Shown here one piece after another: positions 1 to 4,221 of a DNA stretch of 8,224 nt (the first letter of the stretch is position 1; every line of letters starts with the position of its first letter). A program made the translations under genes and the position numbers. This DNA comes from Treponema sp. GTDB lineage: Bacteria > Spirochaetota > Spirochaetia > Treponematales > Breznakiellaceae. Below the pieces are notes generated by a model that worked only from the letters and a program-made list of their open reading frames with translations, had not been told where the DNA came from and did not search any database. The stretch covers positions 1-8,224 of the forward strand of contig JAIWNU010000182.1 of NCBI GenBank assembly GCA_020216655.1, written 5' to 3'.

Positions 1-326
1 GCAGCCATTTCGGCATAATCAAAGGGTTTGTACAACACCGGGTAAGGTATTTTAAAATCAGGCTTTAAGTAACCAGAGGTAATAATAACATCAAGGTTAG
101 AACAAAAGGTATTTAAGAATCGGATCCAGTAATCACCGCCAAATATATCCATCCGGTAGTCCGATACAATGACATCAACCTTTGTATCCAAAAGTATTTT
201 AATAGCCCCTACCCCGTCGGAAGAGACCAGTACGGTAAAGCCCCTGGCCTTTAGATAATCCCTCAGGGACAATCGAATATCATCATCGTCTTCCACCAGA
301 AGCACTATAAAATCAGAATTATTCAT
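1..326 (-). CDS. Response regulator receiver-domain protein (partial, C-terminus beyond the window)
   Basis: A receiver domain that would accept a phosphoryl group from a histidine kinase. The reading frame opens at ATG 326-324 and runs off the left edge after 108 codons, so any output domain is unseen. Visible landmarks are the acidic pocket E12-D13-D14 after the first strand (IVLLVED), the phospho-acceptor D56 in VSDYRMD, the T83/S84 switch region in VIITSGY, and the conserved lysine in YKPF (K100-P101). Two departures from a standard receiver are visible: the proline normally four residues after the phospho-acceptor is D60, and the stretch between the switch residue and KPF is short, so helix 4 looks reduced. 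The start overlaps the stop of the upstream response regulator by 8 bp (ATGAATAA), which suggests translational coupling and a shared pathway. The receiver assignment is firm; the pathway is unknown. Confidence 0.85.
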   Translation of the reverse strand, partial: MNNSDFIVLLVEDDDDIRLSLRDYLKARGFTVLVSSDGVGAIKILLDTKVDVIVSDYRMDIFGGDYWIRFLNTFCSNLDVIITSGYLKPDFKIPYPVLYKPFDYAEMA

Positions 327-942
327 GGGCACCTACAGAAATCTTGGATGAAAGATCCTTTACCGTGTTTATTATCAATTCAAAATCGAGGGGCTTACCA
401 AAAAAAGCATCGGCCCCTTCGTCCAAAATGGCCCGCTTTTCTTCAGGGATATCCAGGCCTGTCATGGCGATGATAAAAGGCTTGCCAAAGGCCGGATCTT
501 CTTTAATTTTTTTGCACAATTTATGTCCATCAACCCCGGGGAGATCGATATCGAGGAAAATAAAACCAGGACGAATATCAGATAAAGCCTTTCCCGCTTC
601 GAAACCGTCATAGGCCTGGTGCACACTGTAGTCCGGAAGTTTTTTTTCAAGATATCTTTTCAGTAAATCATTAAGATCCTTGTCATCATCCACTATAAGA
701 AGGGCCTTCCATTCTACTTCATCCTGCATAAGCGCATTTAGCTCATCAGGAATCCGCATACCCCGTTCTTCAAGAAAGGTTTTTAAATCCTCCGCATAAA
801 CCCTATATTGACCCCCCGGAGTTGTAAAGGCCTTAAGATACCCGTTACGGATCCAGTTTATCGCAGTCTGATTAACCACACCGCAGATATTGGCAACTTC
901 AAGAGCAGAAAATATGCGGATTTTACGACCATTTTTTGCCAT
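319..942 (-). CDS. Response regulator with N-terminal excisionase/MerR-type HTH and C-terminal receiver
   Basis: A 207-residue probable phosphorylation-controlled DNA-binding protein. Residues about 8-58 form an excisionase/MerR-like winged helix: the helix-turn-helix lies around VANICGVVNQTAINWIRNG and is followed by the characteristic wing TPGGQYRVYAEDLKTFL. After a short linker, residues about 79-200 form a receiver domain with acidic pocket D85-D86-D87, phospho-acceptor D131 in FLDIDLPGVDG (proline at +4 present), switch T161 in AMTG, and lysine K183 in GKP. All key receiver residues are present, so it should be phosphorylatable. The domain order is opposite to OmpR- or NarL-type regulators, where the receiver comes first. 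The ATG start is supported by GAGGA about 8 nt upstream. It is first in a two-gene unit behind a strong promoter at 1052-1079 that carries a perfect inverted repeat. The DNA target and partner kinase are not visible. Confidence 0.9.
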   Translation of the reverse strand: MAKNGRKIRIFSALEVANICGVVNQTAINWIRNGYLKAFTTPGGQYRVYAEDLKTFLEERGMRIPDELNALMQDEVEWKALLIVDDDKDLNDLLKRYLEKKLPDYSVHQAYDGFEAGKALSDIRPGFIFLDIDLPGVDGHKLCKKIKEDPAFGKPFIIAMTGLDIPEEKRAILDEGADAFFGKPLDFELIINTVKDLSSKISVGAHE

Positions 943-993
943 TGCAGATTCCTCGTTCGATTATTGCGGGCGGATTCATCGCTGCCGCTGCGC

Positions 994-1035
994 CTAATCG
1001 CGGATTTCAAGGTTGCTCTTACAAAAGCACTCCAT
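994..1035 (-). other. Possible 13-codon leader ORF upstream of the response regulator
   Basis: Within the predicted 5' leader there is a short frame ATG to TAG encoding MECFCKSNLEIRD. It begins about 10 nt after the predicted transcription start. I see no strong ribosome binding site and no run of one amino acid typical of attenuators, though two cysteines are close together. It may be chance. Confidence 0.12.
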
Positions 1036-1051
1036 TACATCCAATTACTAA

Positions 1052-1079
1052 ATTATATCTATAAAATCCATATAGTCAA
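1052..1079 (-). promoter_or_regulatory. Sigma-70-type promoter for the response regulator pair
   Basis: On the minus strand, TTGACT (1079-1074) is followed after 16 nt by a perfect TATAAT (1057-1052). Transcription would start near 1045, giving a leader of about 100 nt before the ATG at 942. The surroundings are strongly AT-rich. This is the best promoter match in the window together with the one before rplM. It separates the signalling genes from the recX gene that ends at 1113, where no clear terminator is visible, so read-through from recX is also possible. Confidence 0.75.
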
Positions 1080-1091
1080 TGTTATAGATAT
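1055..1091. repeat. Perfect 10-bp inverted repeat straddling the promoter (candidate operator)
   Basis: The arms are ATATCTATAA (1055-1064) and TTATAGATAT (1082-1091), exact reverse complements separated by 17 bp. One arm overlaps the -10 box and the other lies just upstream of the -35 box, so a protein bound to both would cover the promoter. Most of it lies upstream of the predicted start, so it acts, if at all, as DNA rather than as an RNA hairpin. The AT-rich context raises the chance of a random match. Confidence 0.5.
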
Positions 1092-1112
1092 TAAATTTTA
1101 CCATATTTTGCC

Positions 1113-1760
1113 CTATTTGTATATGTCTTTTTCTAGATACTGTCGAATAGACTGTTGAGAAAACCCAGCCTTCTTCAAGGTCTGCATGATTTCAAATCGA
1201 TCCATACTGCCGAGGTCAATGCGCTTTTTCTTTATATAACGGGGAATTGCCGCGGCTTCACGGCTGGCTGGATACAATTCATTTACCACAGAACTAGCAG
1301 TTCGGACATCGAGCCCCCTTTTAACGAGCCCGGAAATAAGCTGCATGTTGCTTTTAGTGCTGGATACACCAAGCTGGGTATGGATCCAGGCCTCTGCGAA
1401 ACGGCGGTCATTAATAAGGTCCAGTTCTGTAAGCCGGCCAAGGACCCTGCGTACAACCGGTTCGGAATGACCTCGTTGTTCTAACTTTAGCGTAAGCCCC
1501 TGGCAGGATTGTTCTGCCCGGCCAATGAGTTGGAGGGCCTTTCGTTCAGCCCTGAGACATTCTGCGGAGCTCTCTAACTCCTGATATTCTTCTTCCGAAA
1601 TTTCTATAGGAAAGATGGCGGGCAAAGACATCCAAGAAGCTACTTTAGATGCAAAAGCTGCAGGTAAATAGCTGAGGCGGATAAAAAACAAAGAGCCGTC
1701 GGACAACCCAATTTTGAGTATATCCGAATCGGCTCCTGTCTTGACGGAAAGCACCGTCAT
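1113..1760 (-). CDS. recX: RecX, regulatory protein of RecA
   Basis: RecX binds RecA filaments and modulates (usually inhibits) recombination and ATPase activity in the cytoplasm. The 215-residue protein shows the three tandem three-helix repeats of the family: about 76-110 (ALQLIGRAEQSCQGLTLKLE and following), about 112-155 with the signature LINDRRFAEAWI at 115-126, and about 165-212 ending in LKKAGFSQQSIRQYL. The first 70 residues are an extra beta-rich segment (ILKIGLSDGSLFFIRL), as in the longer RecX proteins of Firmicutes, so it is longer than E. coli RecX (166 residues). The ATG lies 15 nt after the rpsI stop with no clear Shine-Dalgarno sequence, so translation may depend on coupling to rpsI. 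No recA is in the window. Being third in a ribosomal protein operon implies growth-linked rather than damage-induced expression; that is inference. Confidence 0.88.
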   Translation of the reverse strand: MTVLSVKTGADSDILKIGLSDGSLFFIRLSYLPAAFASKVASWMSLPAIFPIEISEEEYQELESSAECLRAERKALQLIGRAEQSCQGLTLKLEQRGHSEPVVRRVLGRLTELDLINDRRFAEAWIHTQLGVSSTKSNMQLISGLVKRGLDVRTASSVVNELYPASREAAAIPRYIKKKRIDLGSMDRFEIMQTLKKAGFSQQSIRQYLEKDIYK

Positions 1761-1775
1761 GCTGCAAAAGTAAAA

Positions 1776-2168
1776 TTAACGCTTGGAGAACTGGAAGCGC
1801 CGGCGAGCACCAGCCTGACCATACTTTTTGCGCTCGACCATTCTCGGATCCCGGGTAAGGTATCCGTTAGCCCGCAATGCGGTATAGTTGGTATGATCGA
1901 CCTGGCACAAAGCCCGTGCAAGGCCATGCCGGCAGGCACCAGCCTGTCCGTTCGGGCCGCCGCCGTAGACGTTGATCAGTATGTCGAACTTGTTTTCGCT
2001 CGAAGTAACCATAAGCGGCTGACGAACCATCATGGCGTGTTCGTTAAGGGTAAAATACTGGTTCAGTTCTTTGCCGTTAACCACAATTTTTCCGCTTCCG
2101 TCCCGAACAAAAACCCGGGCTACGGCAGTCTTTCTTCTTCCGGTTCCAATACCGAGATTCTTAATCAC
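1776..2168 (-). CDS. rpsI: 30S ribosomal protein uS9 (S9)
   Basis: A 130-residue small-subunit ribosomal protein whose basic C-terminal tail reaches the decoding region near P-site tRNA. Family signatures are clear along the whole length: GTGRRKTAVARV (8-19), the glycine-rich YGGGPNGQAGACRHGLARAL, LTRDPRMVERKKYG, and the invariant C-terminus RRRFQFSKR. Length is normal for the family. The start codon is GTG (2168-2166), supported by GAGAGG about 8 nt upstream and by the position of the GTGRRKTA motif; there is no nearby better start. It follows rplM by 15 nt, the same rplM-rpsI pairing found in most bacteria, and is followed by recX after 15 nt. Confidence 0.98.
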   Translation of the reverse strand: MIKNLGIGTGRRKTAVARVFVRDGSGKIVVNGKELNQYFTLNEHAMMVRQPLMVTSSENKFDILINVYGGGPNGQAGACRHGLARALCQVDHTNYTALRANGYLTRDPRMVERKKYGQAGARRRFQFSKR

Positions 2169-2183
2169 CTTGCTACCTCTCGC

Positions 2184-2612
2184 TTACAGTTCAATAACCT
2201 GCGGATTCTGGGCCGCATGGGGATGATTGGCACCCGCATAAACCTTTACATTCTTAAACAACTTCCGTCCCAGGGGACCCTTTGGAAGCATACCCTTTAT
2301 TGCCAGCTCCAGCGGATCAGCGGGATGCTTTGCAATAAGACTTTCAAAGTTGGTGGACTTCATACCGCCCACATAACCGGTGTGACGGTAATACATCTTC
2401 TGAGTGGCCTTTCTGCCGGTTACGACGATCTTATCGGCATTGATAACAACCACATAATCACCAACTTCTTGATGAGGTGCATATATTGCTTTTTCTTTAC
2501 CTCGGAGAATCGATGCAACCTTGGCGGCTACACGGCCAAGCACCTTGCCTTCCGCATCGATTACATACCATTTGCGTTCCGCCTCAGCGGGTTTTACGAA
2601 CACAGTCTTCAT
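2184..2612 (-). CDS. rplM: 50S ribosomal protein uL13 (L13)
   Basis: A 142-residue early-assembling large-subunit protein that binds 23S rRNA. Recognisable family blocks are KWYVIDAEGKVLGRVAAKVA (14-33), the DYVVVINADKIVVTGRKATQKMYYRHTGYVGG core, and MLPKGPLGRKLFKNVKVYAGANHPHAAQNP near the C-terminus. The length matches the usual 140-145 residues. The ATG (2612-2610) has AAAGG about 6 nt upstream. It is first in the rplM-rpsI-recX operon, behind a strong promoter and a leader of about 90 nt with potential hairpins, one of which covers the AAAGG. In E. coli, L13 represses its own operon at the translational level; whether that holds here is unknown. Confidence 0.98.
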   Translation of the reverse strand: MKTVFVKPAEAERKWYVIDAEGKVLGRVAAKVASILRGKEKAIYAPHQEVGDYVVVINADKIVVTGRKATQKMYYRHTGYVGGMKSTNFESLIAKHPADPLELAIKGMLPKGPLGRKLFKNVKVYAGANHPHAAQNPQVIEL

Positions 2613-2618
2613 ATCATA

Positions 2619-2641
2619 CCTTTAAAAAGGGTTTTCCAACC
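2619..2641 (-). promoter_or_regulatory. Small hairpins over the rplM ribosome binding site
   Basis: In the rplM leader RNA, CCTTTTTAAAGG (2630-2619) can form a CCTT/AAGG stem that includes the AAAGG ribosome binding site. Directly upstream and sharing one base, GGTTGGAAAACC (2641-2630) can form a 4-bp stem closed by a GGAA tetraloop of the GNRA class. The stems are short and may be only marginally stable. Together they suggest that access to the start site could be modulated. Confidence 0.3.
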
Positions 2642-2653
2642 ACGGATTTATAA

Positions 2654-2685
2654 GACTACCCAGCTTGGGCATCGTGCGGATAGTC
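2654..2685 (-). promoter_or_regulatory. Hairpin in the rplM leader RNA
   Basis: GACTATCC (2685-2678) pairs with GGGTAGTC (2661-2654) over 8 bp with one G-U wobble and a 16-nt loop. An alternative, mutually exclusive stem uses GCCCAAGCTGGGT (5 bp, with one terminal G-U pair, 3-nt loop). It lies in the middle of the predicted leader, is not followed by a T-run, and so is not a terminator. It is a candidate regulatory structure for ribosomal protein control. Confidence 0.4.
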
Positions 2686-2706
2686 CTGTATACGGGGCAA
2701 TGTCGA

Positions 2707-2735
2707 ATAATCCCATAATATGGAATCTATGTCAA
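2707..2735 (-). promoter_or_regulatory. Sigma-70-type promoter of the rplM-rpsI-recX operon, with a spacer dyad
   Basis: On the minus strand, a perfect TTGACA (2735-2730) is followed after the optimal 17 nt by GATTAT (2712-2707), which matches TATAAT at four of six positions. Transcription would start near 2700. The spacer and the first bases of the -10 box are occupied by an imperfect dyad, ATTCCATATTATGGGAT (2726-2710), seven of eight positions paired about a central T. This could be an operator or chance. Confidence 0.75.
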
Positions 2736-2772
2736 GATAAGCAAAACCAAGCCGCGCTTCTATGAGCGTCTC

Positions 2773-3015
2773 TTACTTAGATTCTTCAGAGGAAGCGCTT
2801 TTAGCCTTTTCTTCCGCTTCTTCCTTTTTAGCCTCTATTTGGTCCTTAATATCCGCAATACCGATAAAAACGGCTAAAAGTCCAATGAGGACAGCCATGA
2901 CGGGAACAGAACCGCGCAAAAATAAGAGTACATCCTGCCACCAATTCAAGCCTACAGGAATGACCGCCACTACAGCAAAGGCAATTGCGACAAGACCTAC
3001 GATTAATGCTATCAT
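2773..3015 (-). CDS. Small membrane protein, two predicted membrane segments, unknown function
   Basis: I do not recognise this 80-residue protein. Residues 1-23 form a hydrophobic segment, NWWQDVLLFLRG (24-35) looks amphipathic with a tryptophan pair, residues about 37-55 form a second hydrophobic segment, and the last 25 residues are highly charged and helical (KDQIEAKKEEAEEKAK), ending in a serine- and glutamate-rich tail, possibly a short coiled coil. The ATG is supported by an excellent GGAGG 7 nt upstream, so the gene is very likely expressed. It follows the 100-residue membrane protein after 31 nt and is the last gene of the rodZ-like/rimO/uvrD operon. Both small proteins contain GSVPV (here 35-39) at the start of a membrane segment, which suggests a related or partnered role. 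Confidence 0.8.
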   Translation of the reverse strand: MIALIVGLVAIAFAVVAVIPVGLNWWQDVLLFLRGSVPVMAVLIGLLAVFIGIADIKDQIEAKKEEAEEKAKSASSEESK

Positions 3016-3046
3016 ACGGTAACCTCCAGCTTTTTAATCCGGCATC

Positions 3047-3349
3047 CTATCGGCGCCGTGTCTTTCTGATGATCATAATAAGGAACGCTATACTATAAAA
3101 GATTGTAGGCAGGTTTGGCAATATGATGGCCGCAACCGGTACGGAACCAATTTTTGGCTCAAAACCTTCGGTAATTCCCAGATTCTTTAAAATTGAATAT
3201 ACCGTCTCCGCATAGGCAGCAATGGTTCCAATAACCATAAGCATCCACGGAATATCCCGGATTTTAGACCACAGCATGATCGCAAAAAACGATGCCAGGG
3301 CACCCAAGAAAAGACGGCTCACGATAAAAATAAGCTGGCCCGTATCCAT
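3047..3349 (-). CDS. Small membrane protein, three predicted membrane segments, unknown function
   Basis: I do not recognise this 100-residue protein. It has three hydrophobic stretches, about 6-27, 35-56 and 69-94, and a strongly basic C-terminus (IIRKTRRR), which by the positive-inside rule would be cytoplasmic. With three segments, the N-terminus would then be outside. The motif GSVPVAA (68-74) opens the third segment and matches GSVPVMA in the next gene. The ATG is 11 nt after the stop of the 286-residue gene with only a weak ribosome binding site, so translational coupling is likely. Because it sits between a helicase/aminotransferase-like pair and another small membrane protein, the context gives no functional clue. 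Confidence 0.75.
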   Translation of the reverse strand: MDTGQLIFIVSRLFLGALASFFAIMLWSKIRDIPWMLMVIGTIAAYAETVYSILKNLGITEGFEPKIGSVPVAAIILPNLPTIFYSIAFLIMIIRKTRRR

Positions 3350-3360
3350 AGGTATAGTAT

Positions 3361-4221
3361 CTATGCTTCACCGGCAAAAGACAAGAGCTTGCCGAGTTTT
3401 ACATCGAGTCCCGGACTAAGCTGCCAGGGCAGTATCAGCGGATCCGACAAATCAGGGGGCAGCAGAAAACCTGCTTCGAGGAACTGCAGAAAAAGCTGCT
3501 TGTAGGCATCGCCGCCGAGATCTGGAGGGGGGAACCAATAAAGACCTGAGCCTTTCCAGATTGAAGACTTCTCAAGGGCCCTCATCGTTTTTGGCAGATG
3601 CGGGAGCGCTAAGGTTTCTAAGGCCCGCTTAAGGTCGTACAGCGCCCGTTGGGCATATTCGGCGAGTACCGGCGAAATAAGATCGCTCGGCGGTAAATGC
3701 GGGTCCGCAGAATCGGGGAGCAGGACCGCCGCAATTTCCTCTGACCAGGCAACGGGGAGTACGGGTACAATTATTTCTGTTTCATATTGATAAACAGCTG
3801 GGGTCCAGGGCCGCCAGAGTACAAGCGGTGGGGACCGGTCAGCGGCAGGATTCCCAGATTTTGAAAAAAGCCAGGGATTGGCAGGATCGCCAATATCTTC
3901 TCGCCGTACCGGCTGCTTTAGCGCACAACCTATATGATACAAAGCCCGATGTAAGCCCCGGTAAACCCGCACGGTTTTCCCCGGGAAAAGCGCGCCGAGG
4001 GCCTTTTCCAGGTGCCGCATCCCCGGGTGAGGCGCGGGCATCCACACCCCTCGAGAAAGGGTGTTTTTAAGACAGGTAAGCTCCTGGCTTTTACCGTGTC
4101 CCAATATGGCTCGCCCGCCCTGCTTCCAAAGATCAACGAGCCTGGTTCCACGATAGGTATATAAAAAGTCCCCCCGGGCCCTGCGAATTGGTTCGACTAA
4201 CTTGATCAGTTCATAGTCCAT
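3361..4221 (-). CDS. Conserved-looking protein resembling a shortened, probably inactive class-III aminotransferase
   Basis: A 286-residue protein with no certain assignment. Several blocks match the order of class-III (PLP-dependent, ornithine/glutamate-semialdehyde type) aminotransferases: RGTRLVDLWKQGGRAILGHG (24-43) resembles the N-terminal G-x-x-x-x-D...LGH block; LEKALGALFPGKTVRVYRG (71-89) resembles the segment leading to SGTEA; EEIAAVLLPD (161-170) resembles IAAVIVEP; WKGSGLYW (222-229) and FLEAGFLLPPD...LILPWQLSPGLD (247-273) resemble the C-terminal small domain. The usual stretch carrying the DE pair and catalytic lysine, about 100 residues after IAAVIVEP, is absent, and SGTEA is replaced by RGLHRAL. 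Family enzymes are about 400-450 residues. I infer a fold remnant without PLP chemistry. Its ATG overlaps the uvrD stop by 11 bp, with GAGG about 10 nt upstream, so it is coupled to uvrD. The reading frame is certain; the family call is tentative. Confidence 0.8.
   Translation of the reverse strand: MDYELIKLVEPIRRARGDFLYTYRGTRLVDLWKQGGRAILGHGKSQELTCLKNTLSRGVWMPAPHPGMRHLEKALGALFPGKTVRVYRGLHRALYHIGCALKQPVRREDIGDPANPWLFSKSGNPAADRSPPLVLWRPWTPAVYQYETEIIVPVLPVAWSEEIAAVLLPDSADPHLPPSDLISPVLAEYAQRALYDLKRALETLALPHLPKTMRALEKSSIWKGSGLYWFPPPDLGGDAYKQLFLQFLEAGFLLPPDLSDPLILPWQLSPGLDVKLGKLLSFAGEA

Noticed and set aside
971..1009. Direct repeat of CGGATT in the response regulator leader
   Set aside because: The repeated unit is too short to distinguish from chance, and no stable hairpin or known riboswitch pattern goes with it.
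808..1158. Plus-strand open frame of 116 codons across the promoter region
   Set aside because: It runs antisense to the HTH part of the response regulator, its promoter and the end of recX, with low-complexity AT-driven residues and no ribosome binding site.
1893..2765. Long open frame of 290 codons on the plus strand
   Set aside because: It lies opposite rpsI, rplM and the rplM promoter, whose protein families are unmistakable, and its translation resembles no protein family I know.
2740..2772. Possible rho-independent terminator after the 80-residue membrane protein (AAGC-GCG-GCTT followed by GGTTTTG)
   Set aside because: The stem is only 4 bp and the T-tract is short and interrupted, so it is not supportable as a terminator.
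3975..3989. Inverted repeat TTTTCCC-C-GGGAAAA
   Set aside because: It is in the coding sequence of the 286-residue protein (around LFPGK), with no terminator-like T-run context or gene end nearby; codon content explains it.
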